64,000 bases of DNA, taken from NCBI GenBank assembly GCA_949317995.1, contig OX439037.1:18402324-18466323 (forward strand). The letters are read 5' to 3'. This DNA comes from Acholoe squamosa. Lineage: Eukaryota; Annelida; Polychaeta; Phyllodocida; Polynoidae. Position 1 is the first letter of the stretch. Every line of letters starts with the position of its first letter. The position numbers and the translations under genes are program-made. Shown here piece after piece: positions 54,101-64,000 of the stretch. A model generated the notes under the pieces. It was given only the letters and a program-made list of their open reading frames with translations. It searched no databases and was not told the origin of the DNA.

Positions 54101-54165
54101 TGGGTGAGGGGTTGATACTGTGACAGGGGACTGTAACAGAGGACTGGTGGGTGAGGGGTTGATAG
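51126..54165. repeat. 34-bp minisatellite, about 3 kb
   Basis: About 85 units of ACTGGTGGGTGAAGGGTTAA + TACTGTAACAGAGG. A second variant has ACTAGTGGGTGAGGGGTTGA + TACTGTGACAGGGG and dominates about 51,900-52,980. In 52,980-54,160 an extra 12-13-bp GGACTGTAACAG piece is inserted between many units. The minus strand can be read as open frames (Thr/Pro/Ser-rich), which I take as artefact. Confidence 0.95.
52274..52493. mobile_element. Non-autonomous transposon inserted in the minisatellite
   Basis: A 220-bp sequence unrelated to the array. The ends are imperfect inverted repeats of 15 bp: AGGGCCCCAGACAGG on the left and, complemented, AGGGCCCTTGACAGG on the right. ACTAGT flanks both sides (52268-52273 and 52494-52499) while uninterrupted units have it once, so it is a 6-bp target duplication. 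The interior is two copies of a 74-bp unit built from AAAATCGACAAGGG(G)ACA. Confidence 0.85.
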
Positions 54166-54211
54166 GCCTACTATCTATGTTAGTTGCATATTTGTCATCA
54201 GTGGTTAGTTC

Positions 54212-54367
54212 ATGACCCTACATATTGTCAATCTTTATGAGACGTGATGTACGGTTTTGAAACTGAAGAACACAGTAAGTTATATCATAATGACCCTACA
54301 TATTGTCAATCTTTATGAGACGTGATGTACGGTTTTGAAACTGAAGAACACAGTAAGTTATATCATA
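54212..54367. repeat. Perfect 78-bp tandem duplication
   Basis: 54212-54289 and 54290-54367 are identical as read (start ATGACCCTACATATTGTCAA, end AAGTTATATCATA). Perfect identity suggests a very recent event or an assembly artefact. Confidence 0.92.
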
Positions 54368-55146
54368 ATGCGGAATGGATTGTTAACTGATGACTTTTCT
54401 CTACTAGAATAAGAACATATGTTATTCGATCAGTACACTCAAATATAAGGTGAAACTCAAACACTGTGTTATTCTGTGAATCATTTTAATGAGAGAAGGG
54501 CTATGAAGTGATTATATACACATATTGTATCCACTAATGTAAATTATGTAGTCATTGTTTAATAAAATCATCAAGTGAATTTGCTTGTCTGATTTGTGTA
54601 AATATTCTCTCTCTCTTTTCTCTCTCTCTCTCTCTCTGTTGATTGAAAGGAGATACAGTATGTAGAGATATTGGGAAGACGAGACTTATTGCATCTTAAT
54701 CATAATACATTTTGCAGTCCTTAAAGGTTTGACAATCCTAAAGTACCCTGGATTAAGTATGAAGACTCTATTCAAAATGGATAACACTAATAAAACAGCT
54801 ATACAACGTTACAATGACCATGGTATCTGGCTTCCTTACATAGTGTTGTTGCATGAAAAAGCAACCAAAGGTGCTAAGAGTGTTCTGTAAAGGACCTAAT
54901 GTTCTTCACAAATATTACAACTGGAACCCTCAGATCGTAGCGACAGGCACAATGTTGGTGCCATTTTACACCTAATTCATTAGAGGGTACAATGTCCTTG
55001 GGCTTATTTCAATATAACCGACGATCTGGAAATTCACTAAATATTTTCATTATAGCTATATATCATTCTGATATATCCTCCAGCGGGTTAATATGGATAT
55101 CCATAATAAACATGGATGGGTAGTGCTGACGTCAAGGCAAAATATA
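54368..55146. other. No gene; CT microsatellite
   Basis: A CTCTCT tract lies at about 54608-54639. Nothing else is recognisable. Confidence 0.5.
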
Positions 55147-55300
55147 ACAAAAAGGTTTGTTTCCAGTTAACCGACCGACCCTAGCAAAACAGGGCCGACC
55201 CTACACTTTTTTTTCTAATTTTAGAGAATTTTCATGAATTTTTGAGATTTATTTCATATTTTTAAGAATTTTCATCAATTTTTCAGGGATACATTCTTTG
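55147..55300. repeat. Partial copy of the GTTTGTTTCC MITE family
   Basis: GGTTTGTTTCCAGTTAACCG and AAACAGGGCCGACC match the left end of the element at 63184-63544. The right end is absent. Confidence 0.65.
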
Positions 55301-56908
55301 GATGTACAATTAAAAGCTTTGTTATGCATATCTTTTGAATATTTTTTCACATTTCTTATATGTTTTCAATGTTCTCTCCGTGATTTCAAAGAAATCCGAT
55401 ATGTACATGTAACTGGAAAAACACAATATTTTTTTGGGCCCACTATAGAATGTAAAGTCAATACTAGACACTGTCAACATGATGCTTGGAATCAATGAAA
55501 TGTCTTTTAGTGTTCATCTAGAGCTACAGGTGGCAGTGCCGAGCTGTCCGACACTAGCCTTCCCAAGAATAACGCTGCTTCCATTGGAGAAGCTGTCTCC
55601 TTAATTTATGGGCAAAATTCTTCAATTAGATATGGGCACTAATGCTGGCTTGTAATTCTTGAGGCGGAGAAGGGTTAGGGTGGGTGCTGATTTTCGTGTC
55701 TATTAAAATAAAAGAGTCATCATAACTCTAGGAGGGTAGACTAGTCAGTGACTAGTCTGGTCTACCCTCCTTGCTGTAATAACGAGATGCTGCGTCGCAT
55801 ATTTTCTTACTGATACCACACGTGCAACTAAATTTACTTATCTAGAAGGGTATGCACATTTTCGGTTCTGTTAAAATCCAATCTGTGACACTATGGTTAC
55901 AATCTCCACCTACCTGGTAGACCATATCTACAGCTAGTGAGTTCGGACCAGCCTGTATACAGATATAAAAGATGGATCCTGGTATACAACAACAGACTGT
56001 ATCTAAGGAACAGTGCGTCTCAACACAACATGACTACAGACTGAAGTACAGTAGAACACAGAGGGGGCTTTCTCCTAGTTCCCCTGCGTCCCACCACGTG
56101 GCGCAGTCTCCTATTACTTGGCGGTGAGATCAAAGACGGCGGTCCCTTTGATGTCTCCTTAATGATGCTGTAATGATGGGTGGGGGCCCTGGAGGATCCA
56201 GGTGCACAATGGGACAGGGCAGGTGAGGCTCAGGTGGGCAGCGCCGAGGGCCTCTCACCTGGTGCCCTGAGTGTAGGTCCACAGGCTCTTATCCTGCACT
56301 TCTCACCTGTACTTAAACTGTATACCCCTCCTCCTGCACCTCTCCTCTATATACCCTCTACATACACTCTACACACTTAACACTCTCACTTACAGGGTGA
56401 ACCTCTGCTCTTAGGCCTGGGAACCTGTAGTCTGTTTCAGGACAGCCAACCTAGCTACATGAAGGCCTTTTTCAGGTTACATTTGGAAACTATTGTAACT
56501 GACTTTGTATTTTTGTGACTAAATCACGTAGGCTACAAAATCCCCAATAGTTTAATCCTGTTCATATCAAACATTTCCTCCGCAAAATATTAGGTATCTC
56601 GAGATGAAGGTTCTTTTTTCAAACCTTTTTGCTCAGATTAGCAGAAACACATGCAACATGTCTCATACTTGGCCCAAGAGGTATTCTTCCATCACACACT
56701 CACCTCTGCACATGGATGGGACTCTTTGTTATCCATTCCCAGAAAATTAAAGAGAACTTTATGTATAACTCATGTAGTGTATACATTCAGACCATCAAAG
56801 TGGATCATCTCTGATAATGCCAATGAAACACTTAAGATTCTAAGTTTTATTTAGTCACAAAAGGGACTCAAACTGTTGAATCATTCATGCATTTACTAGA
56901 GCTAGCCT
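55301..56908. other. No gene recognised
   Basis: The stretch around 56090-56350 is more GC-rich and carries short frames, but none looks like a protein and no splice-consistent exon is evident. Confidence 0.4.
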
Positions 56909-57025
56909 ACTTGGCAAAAAAAAAACGTTTTTAAACGTTTTTTCCAACCAATTTTCAACCAAATAAACCAATAAGGAAACCAATAAAAACGTTTTTTCAA
57001 CGTTAAAAACGTTTTTATGCCAAGT
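56909..57025. repeat. Small inverted-repeat element rich in AAAAACGTTTTT
   Basis: ACTTGGCAAAA...ACGTTTTTAAACG at the left pairs imperfectly with CGTTAAAAACGTTTTTATGC + CAAGT at the right. The total is 117 bp. MITE-like. Confidence 0.7.
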
Positions 57026-57334
57026 GGGAAGTCATTTGTGCACTGCAAAGAGTAAATACATTTGTACTGTAAACCTACGGTAAAACCGCTTGCAACTTTT
57101 GTTCCAGTAGATTCTGCTGTGTATCTACAGAAAATGATTTACTGTACCGGAATAGCAAAACCTGCTGTAACTCAACAGCAATATCTGTGATTCGACAGCA
57201 ACGGCTACTGTACATTAAAGCAAGTTATTGTAAGGTTACAGCAACTTCTATTTTATTTTACTGATGATCAAGTGTTATTTTACAGCAGGAAATGCTGTTA
57301 TTCCACCTGAAGCAAAAGGTATTGGCAACTTTTG

Positions 57335-57683
57335 CAGAGGCGTAGGAAGCAAATCTTCATTGGGGGGGGGCCCGGCGAGGGCACCAGCGCGACCACCTTG
57401 AATTGTCGGCTGATGCGTGATGGCGTCTATATAATGTGTATATAGAATTCATATAGAAAAGTAACTTTTGGTAAATTTTGGATCTGACTTTAGGCTCAGA
57501 CCCCCATTTTCCCTATGATATCACCATAATAATCTAATTTGAGATGTAAAGTTTTAGCTTCTTTTCCATTGTGTTTATGAGTTCTTGGAAAATATTGGGG
57601 GGGGGGCAGACATACTCAGGCCCCACCTCCTTCATGATTGGGGGGCCCAGGCCCCCCTGGCCCCCCCTTTTTCTACGCCCCTG
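57335..57683. mobile_element. hAT-like non-autonomous element with TTTTG duplication
   Basis: Ends CAGAGGCGTAGGAA and, complemented, CAGGGGCGTAGAAA. TTTTG flanks both sides (57330-57334 and 57684-57688). A related uninterrupted sequence, GCAACTTTTGTTCCAGTAGA, lies at 57092-57111 and shows what the site looked like before insertion. The interior has long G and C runs. Length 349 bp. Confidence 0.82.
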
Positions 57684-57688
57684 TTTTG

Positions 57689-60600
57689 TTCCAGTAGAAC
57701 TTCCTGTAGGTATATATACAGAGGGTCAAGGCGGGATTGTCACTCATCATTTACAATAACATCTTGATTATTCTCAAATTCATAATTCGACAAGAAAAGT
57801 TATATCTGTCAGAAAACACTTATTTGAATTATATACTGCCCATTGAGCGGCGCAGTATCCATCCCCAGTTATGGCTCATAAAAAGTTTATGGTCACTAGG
57901 TACATATGGTAACATGACACAGAAAAAGAGACTTTGAAAATGGGCCTGCAGTAGACGACATAATAATATGATGATGCTTACAAAACCATAACCCAAAAGA
58001 AGTGGGGTTAAAAACATAATCAAACCACCCTGAAAGAGCCCTGAAATTATTTCAAATATTGTCACAGAAATCCATGACCCCACCGCCCCCCCCCCCCATT
58101 GGTAGATAATGGATATTCCCTAAGTACAGCTAGAGGGCCTACAATTTACTTACAGGAGGAGATCCCACTACTAAGATCCCACTGACAGGGCACCCTACAA
58201 AAGGTCCTCATCCACCTGGCGGCAACCTTTGAAGTTACTCCTGCTGGTCCCCGAGTACAAGCAGCATTATCCTAACAACACCTGGGGGTTCCAGTGTCAA
58301 CTACTGGGGTGGTGGTCCAGTATAATATGTAATAGTGACACTCAGCCATAATGAAGAGCTATTGTGCAGATGTAGGGTAGGTTAACCTAAAGACGGCCGT
58401 TCCTGTGCAGGTTTTCATTGATGGATTTGTAGTAGCTAATATCTCTGAGACTAAAGGCTGCTCAGACTTACCCAGTGTACTAAATGAAAGATACTTGTTT
58501 GGGCATTCGACCTTGAGGCGTCCACTTTGCACCTTAAGACGTCACTTGATACACACTCATTTGATGAGGCTATTAAATCAAACCATCATTTCAACTATGA
58601 ATGAGTGTCTTAAATAAACATCAAATAGAATGGCATAGTTGTGGCTACTGCACAATCACGGAACTCATGTTTTATAGTGGCTAAAGTAGACGGATAATTT
58701 TAGACAATGCTATGCCCATTGATATTTTAAATCCCATCAAAATAGAGATGCTAATCCTAAATCTGCATTACAGAGGCTTTCTTTCAGCTACACCTTAATA
58801 AACCTTCAATATGCATTATAATAACCATGCCCTAGACTTGATAATCATACTCTCAGTATCACATACTTCCTTTACATACCGATAATGGTAGCATTACAGT
58901 TAAGGTTGTAATGTATGTATCAGAGCATTTCCGTCAAATTTTGAATCCCAAACTACTCTGGCAATGAATCTTTTGATGTAATTCCACATAATGAATGGTT
59001 TCTATGAAATGAAATACATAAATCGCTCTGTAAGGGGTGGACAACTCATGGTGAAATGTTGGTTGTCTCATGGTGAAATTACTATGTTCTAGAAAAAAAG
59101 AGTCATACACTGAAAGTATCTAACATTTCTGTACTTTTGCTTATGCTATCATTTAGTAATATCATTTATCTATGCCTATAACCAATATGAGATACATGTG
59201 TTCAATTCTAATGTTCAAAATATGCAACTGATTTTGGGAATTTTTGATGAAATGGTCAATTGGTCATGATAAAAACAGGTCAAACATGGGTACTTTAGTG
59301 CATCAATATACAATGACAATTATTTAATGTATCCCTGGAGATTATTGCATGGGGTATTTTGACACTTCTATATTTCAATTATACTAGGGTCCCAAACCCA
59401 GGAATCCATGTAGGTGTGAGAAAGACATGGTGACAGGTGGACGACTCGAGGGATGTGGTCGTCTTTGGGTTAGTCTACCCTAAGGCTTTAAATCGATTTT
59501 CAGTTCTGGATTTACTAGTACAGTAGAGGTGTACGTGTAGACTCCTTTATTATTCTAACTCTTAGCACATTTTCTAAGTGCTCTTATTTAGATAGCACCT
59601 GGAGGGTGGGCTGTATAAAAAAAAAAGGTATTTTATAGGTGGCTTACAAATGGGTGCACTTTTAGGAGGATAATCAAAGAATCTAAGGGAATGTGTGTTG
59701 ATTGAGGAGGGATCCACGTGGAATATATTCATTTGACAATATATATCAAACAATGATGGCACAGCCACAGATATTTGATGCCTTCTCATCGTTAGTAAAG
59801 AAAATGAGGCCCCCAGTTTAATGCATAAATGCACTAGTGGAAAATGTCCAGACGTTGACCGATCTTCACCGAATGACTGAAAATTCCGTTGATTCTCACA
59901 GTTGAATCAATGTTATTGTGGACATACCCGTCCACTAACAATGTATGGGTTGACTGTACCAGTAGACTTGTACCTTTTTTTATAAAGTTTCTTATAGGTT
60001 AATAGCTAATCAAGTGGACTCTTCAGCACCGTTTTGACAGGCACATTTACACATCATGGGAGATGTTCGATTAAAAGGGCTTATAGAAAAACGTATGTGG
60101 ATGACGATGATGTGTACTATGAACATAATATTTCATAATATGCAGCCAAAAGATATGCACACGTACTCGAGAAAAGGTGCCTCCTAGATAAACAGATTAC
60201 TTCAGTGTAGATACTAAATTTTTTAAGTAAATATGGTCTTGTCCCTCACCTTTGTGGAATTCCATCAAAACCTTGGCAGGGGGGCCCCTAGGGAAGATTC
60301 TGACGACGGAGACAGTCTTATCATGCCCCCCCCCCGCCACACACATGCACCCATACACACACACCTACCACGTCATGTATCAGTACGTCCTACTTGACGT
60401 TTGGCCGCCTTGACACGTCAAGGTGCATAAATAGGCAATACTCCACACACACGGACATAATAACAAAAATAGTAGATAATATAATGTGTAATAACTAAAA
60501 GGGTGTAAAAACAGAATAATTAATTTAAAAAAGTAAAGCATTAAAGATTTCCTCCATTTTATCGCTACGTCCTTCTTTACCATTAAACACAGACGCGTAT

Positions 60601-61843
60601 TTAAAATTAAGGTATCAGGCAAGGAAGAAAAAGACAGAGAGATTACGTCCCTCTCGTTATAGACCTCAGAACTGCAGGATGAGTCAAGGTTTCTGGCATA
60701 TTGCCCATTTGTTGAAATGGTGCATGAATGCAGCCCTGGTGAGTAACTAGCTAGTGTGGTATGGATAGATCAAGCTAACCCTACGGGTTTGATATACTCC
60801 CCAAGGTTGGCATGATACACCAATTCAGTGCTTGTGAGCTTATGTGCCAGTTTTGCATTGGTGCATCATGGTAATCAAGGAACACAAAGCTGGAGGCATC
60901 ATGCGGCCCTCGGAGGATTATGAGCTGTCACTTAAAGGCTATAGGTATGTCATCTCAAATAGAACAACACATGTATCACACATAAACTGTTCATTACTGT
61001 ACTTGACAAACCAGGTACATAGAAATGCACAGTAGGGGGCATGATTAGATAGCCTGTGACCCGACCCCGACCCCCACTTACCAAGGATCCACAATGTATG
61101 TATGTACATGTATCCATCCTTCCTCTACACTCAGACCCTGTATGTCTAGATGGTTCACAATAATCGTGCCTTTTAAAATGTAGAACTACTTTCATGCAAT
61201 CTTGAAATGACAATACCTCATCTGGGATATCATGAATGTATTCAGAAATGTGATTATTCCCAATTGTGTTGAAATAACAGTAATACCGCGAGTGCTAGGC
61301 GCGGCACATAGCTATCCCTCTATGGGGGTCGCCATTTTTGTTTTTAGCCCCCGACGCCATCTTAGATTCATTCAGGGAATTCTGGGTAATCTCTTATCTT
61401 CACCCTCATCCACCATAAAACAATGGTCACTAATAAGACTGATAGGGGCAGGGTGCAACTTACCTCCCTTGTATACGGCACATGGCTATTGTATTATTGA
61501 CCAATGGGAAGCATCCCTGGCATTTACTGCGGAGACGGGGCTGAAGGTGTTAGTCATAGTGCAGTCGGGTCTAATGGCAGCCTCCATAGCCTAATGTGCT
61601 AATGCCCTATATCTTAATCACCTACCTCCCTATTGTTTCAGGTGTGAGGGGAGAGGATTAGCTTGATAATGAGACAATGGCCTGGGTGTACTCAATGTAG
61701 GTGACATGTTGTCTCTTACTGAAACCTTAAAGTTGTATTTCTCTTGTATTTAAAGTATTGGATTTATAATATGCTTATCTAGTAAAAGTTGAAGGTTTTT
61801 GCTATCCATAGATATAAATTTTACAGAATATTGAACAAGTAAC
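57689..61843. other. No gene recognised
   Basis: About 4 kb with no convincing coding frame. A dispersed-family copy lies at about 60718-60748. An open frame at 61232-61594 (120 codons) has no domain and odd composition, so I leave it out as a gene. Confidence 0.4.
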
Positions 61844-61952
61844 CAATGGATAACTCATGACGAGTGGGTGTTATCGACGGATAATGACACGAGGCCGTAG
61901 GCTGAGTGTTATTATCCGTCAATAACACCCACGAGTCATGAGTTATCCATTG
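61844..61952. repeat. Fold-back element, 47-bp arms
   Basis: Arms 61844-61890 (CAATGGATAACTCATGACGA...) and 61906-61952 are reverse complements with four mismatches around a 15-nt loop (GAGGCCGTAGGCTGA). Similar in style to the hairpin at 46314. Confidence 0.9.
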
Positions 61953-62084
61953 TCTACTTATTTTATACCATGAAACCAATAAATAATCAATAGAATACCA
62001 ATAAATTCAAGTTGAAAACAAAAATTATTCCACCTCCCCAGGACTCGATGCCAGCCATTGTGTGTACAGATCGGTACATACACC

Positions 62085-62405
62085 TCCTCGCCCGGCAGCG
62101 GACAGCGACAGCGCCCGTCTCGGCTAGCCTTCGCAGCGGCACACGGCAAAAAATAGTGTACATACACCTCCTCTCCCGGCAGCGGACAGCGACAGCGCAC
62201 ACGGCGAAAAAAGATGCGCCCGGGCCGGGAATCGATCCGCGGACCTCTCACGGCTGAGCGCAAGGCGCTAACCGCTAGGCCACCGCGTCTCCTCCTTCTG
62301 TGCCCGGCAGCGGACAGCGACAGCACACACGCCGAAAAAAGACGCATCTCGCTGTTATGTTTGTGTATAATACACCTCGTCGCCCTGCAGCGGACAGCAA
62401 CAGCG
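62085..62405. repeat. Compound repeat: CGGCAGCGGACAGCGACAGC x4
   Basis: Four copies of CGGCAGCGGACAGCGACAGC (last one slightly changed) at about 62094, 62177, 62306 and 62383; the first two follow ATACACCTCCTC, the last follows the related ATACACCTCGTC, and three are followed by ACACGGC/ACGCCG. A tRNA-like unit sits between copies 2 and 3. Likely a composite SINE. Confidence 0.75.
62210..62295 (-). repeat. tRNA-like SINE head (minus strand)
   Basis: The minus strand has A-box-like GTGGCCTAGCGGTTAGCGCC (62264-62283) and B-box-like GGATCGATTCCCGG (62225-62238) at tRNA distance, followed by a T run (CATCTTTTTTC) that could end Pol III transcription. Terminal pairing is poor, so it is not called a tRNA gene. 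Confidence 0.6.
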
Positions 62406-62458
62406 CACACGGCTTTGTATCATAGCAAGACGTGGTTCGAACCGAGCGTATGTCGTCA

Positions 62459-62530
62459 GTCCCTGTGGCGCAATGCATAGGGGGTTGGACTAGGAATCTT
62501 AGGTTGCAGGTTCGAGCCCTACCATGGCAA
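62459..62530 (+). repeat. tRNA-like SINE head (plus strand)
   Basis: GTGGCGCAATGCATAGGGGG (62465-62484) and GGTTCGAGCCC (62509-62519) resemble A and B boxes. The 5' and 3' ends can pair only partly (CCCTGTGG / CCATGGCA). Possible tRNA relic or SINE head. Confidence 0.55.
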
Positions 62531-62582
62531 TGAAAAAGTCTGTTGGTTTTAACATGTAACATATGACATGGAAGGACATAAG

Positions 62583-62657
62583 AGGCGTGCTGTTATCCTG
62601 GATAACAGCACGCCTTACATGGATAACAGCACGCCTTACATGGATAACAGCACGCCT
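62583..62657. repeat. Hairpin plus 21-bp tandem copies
   Basis: AGGCGTGCTGTTATCC (62583-62598) pairs perfectly with GGATAACAGCACGCCT (62600-62615). The second arm then repeats twice as TACATGGATAACAGCACGCC + T (62616-62636, 62637-62657). One arm against three copies of its complement. Confidence 0.9.
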
Positions 62658-63183
62658 TCCAAAATCGATGGTAAAGCCTACAGGGTGTGCAATATGGACA
62701 GATATGTGGATGGGAATAGACCCCAAAAAGCACTGTGTAAGCCAGAAATCGTGGTATAACTACAGATAGTATATGACTATAAGACCATCAAAGTAAACTA
62801 TACAAAGAGGTTTATTATAGGGTTAGCCCCTGACTACTTGAGCCACCTGGCTGATGTTCTTATCACTAGCAATGTGCTAGTCCCGTAATAGCCCTTTGGT
62901 GCACCTTATGGAATCTATGCAAGGTGTGCATGCCTTACATGCGAGGTATCCTGATGCTATCTAAATCTTGACACCTTTATATTCAGTTGTTCACTTCAAG
63001 TAAGGCTTTTCACCTCGTGGTATACCATGGTAAGTACGTTTTATTCATCAACAATGCTACAGGACTATTAGAATTAGGGATTGGGAGTATTGAAAATGTA
63101 ATATTAATGTAAGATCTCGAAGTTCTCTTATTAAGTGAGCAGCATATACTCCCAAGAAAAAATTTGATGACACAATGTACCCA
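62658..63183. other. No gene recognised
   Basis: Nothing identifiable. Confidence 0.4.
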
Positions 63184-63544
63184 AGGCCAAAAAAAAAAGT
63201 TTGTTTCCGGTAACCTGACCGTCCTCAGCCAAACAGGGCCGACCTCAGACTTTTTAAAGAAACCTTTAATATTTGTCTACATTTTTTTCATATTTTTATG
63301 TATTTTTCATCTTTTATGCATTTTTAGGTTCGGAAATATTGGCCATATGTTCCTGTTTGTTTAATGCATTCTTTCCTTGTAAAATTCATCGTAAGCATAA
63401 TAACCAATGAAAAAAGTGATGTGGCACACTTATGGCATCGACATCTCAATACATTTATGAGATCTCAGATTAAAAAAAAAAATCCGACCTACCGACCTTA
63501 GCTTTTTTGACCATGTTACCGGAAACCAACCTTTTTTTCGGCCT
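63184..63544. mobile_element. MITE with GTTTGTTTCCGGTAAC termini
   Basis: Left end AGGCCAAAAAAAAAAGTTTG then TTTCCGGTAAC; the right end complemented is AGGCCGAAAAAAAGGTTGGT then TTCCGGTAAC. Length 361 bp, AT-rich interior with ATTTTTCAT repeats. No clear target duplication. A half copy is at 55147. Confidence 0.75.
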
Positions 63545-64000
63545 AATAAGTGACATTTTTTTCTAACTCCCCCTACCCATGCCCTTCCCACCTTTCATTA
63601 ATATATGGAATTAAGAAGAACACATGCCGAATAGTGGTGAATCCCATTCTATTTCAGATGGGCTCCCTTCCAGAGAAAATGTTGCAAATGAGAATAAAAT
63701 AGCATGGCAGATCTCTCTCCTTCCGACGTTCCCGAGAAGTTGCTTCTGTGCCTCAGGACTTTTGTCATATGTGGCTTTTGTGGCCAGATTGTACACCACA
63801 AACCACAAAATGTAATCTGGTAATCACCAAAATATAGCCTCTATACTTCCCCTTTTTCCCCACTTTCCTGTGTGGTTTATTCTGTCCCTGGTCTCAACCT
63901 TTTAAGGGGCACATGATGAATCTAAGTTTATGTTTGTTTCTTCATCGTCATGATGCACCAATGCAGTGCTGGTGGTACTACAGCATTGAATTGGTTTATC
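63545..64000. other. No gene; dispersed repeat at the right edge
   Basis: ATGATGCACCAATGCAG at about 63951-63967 belongs to the dispersed family also seen at 26.6-26.8 kb and 60.7 kb. Confidence 0.45.

Noticed and set aside
51126..54165. Possible CRISPR array in the 34-bp repeats
   Set aside because: There are no unique spacers; the units are directly adjacent, and the surrounding sequence is eukaryotic.
61232..61594. 120-codon ORF
   Set aside because: Composition is not protein-like and no family or exon structure is recognisable.

Overview
This window is eukaryotic, most likely from a marine invertebrate. It holds one credible host gene with canonical GT-AG introns (a three-exon G-protein-coupled receptor), long stretches with no gene, large minisatellites, and many decayed mobile elements: a DIRS-like tyrosine-recombinase retrotransposon, LINE and Penelope fragments, a Polinton/Maverick, a Ty3/gypsy LTR element, an undetermined LTR-like element, MITEs, fold-back hairpins and tRNA-like SINE heads. 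The DIRS + Penelope + Polinton + Ty3/gypsy mixture fits lancelets, molluscs, brachiopods and similar animals. The sequence alone does not let me choose a phylum.

Layout. 1-5,000: a DIRS-like element (RNase H at the left, tyrosine recombinase at 3.4-4.3 kb, an 80-bp inverted repeat after it) interrupted by a 5'-truncated LINE. 6.1-8.0 kb: a Penelope-like remnant and nested LINE fragments. 10.2-23.6 kb: a decayed Polinton/Maverick. Its leftward (-) cluster carries, in transcription order, an unrecognised protein, a small GGFL-type protein, a two-part unknown protein, integrase, penton-like protein, basic core-like protein and major capsid protein. Its rightward (+) side carries a protein with three tandem SUMO-interacting-type motifs, a protein-primed family B DNA polymerase in many pieces, and small Cys-rich ORFs. 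23.8-24.5 kb: a dense array of AGGTCA half-sites, two copies of a CCAAT/ETS/palindrome/TATA module, and an adenain-like protease fragment. 26.99-29.2 kb: a 12-bp minisatellite with a 713-bp higher-order duplication. 29.3-33.9 kb: an LTR-like sequence and unrecognised minus-strand ORFs. 34.57-39.50 kb: a complete-length Ty3/gypsy insertion with near-identical LTRs, a GAGGG target duplication and a tRNA-Ser primer site. 41.7-48.2 kb: a 37-bp minisatellite running directly into the first exon of the GPCR gene. 51.1-54.2 kb: a 3-kb, 34-bp minisatellite split by a 220-bp transposon-like insertion. 54.2-64 kb: mostly non-coding, with MITEs, hairpins and tRNA-like repeats.

How the parts work together. 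In the Polinton, virion genes lie on one strand and replication genes on the other, diverging from about 16.5-16.7 kb. The short penton, core and GGFL genes are open and the capsid gene has a single stop. The polymerase has many breaks and the integrase has lost its central catalytic segment, so the copy cannot be autonomous. The most promising observations are the tandem SUMO-interacting-type motifs in a Polinton protein, the GPCR start codon and signal peptide that align with a unit of the neighbouring minisatellite, the AGGTCA promoter-like cluster next to the Polinton, and the unassigned LTR-like element at 29-34 kb. All assignments come from reading motifs; no search was run.
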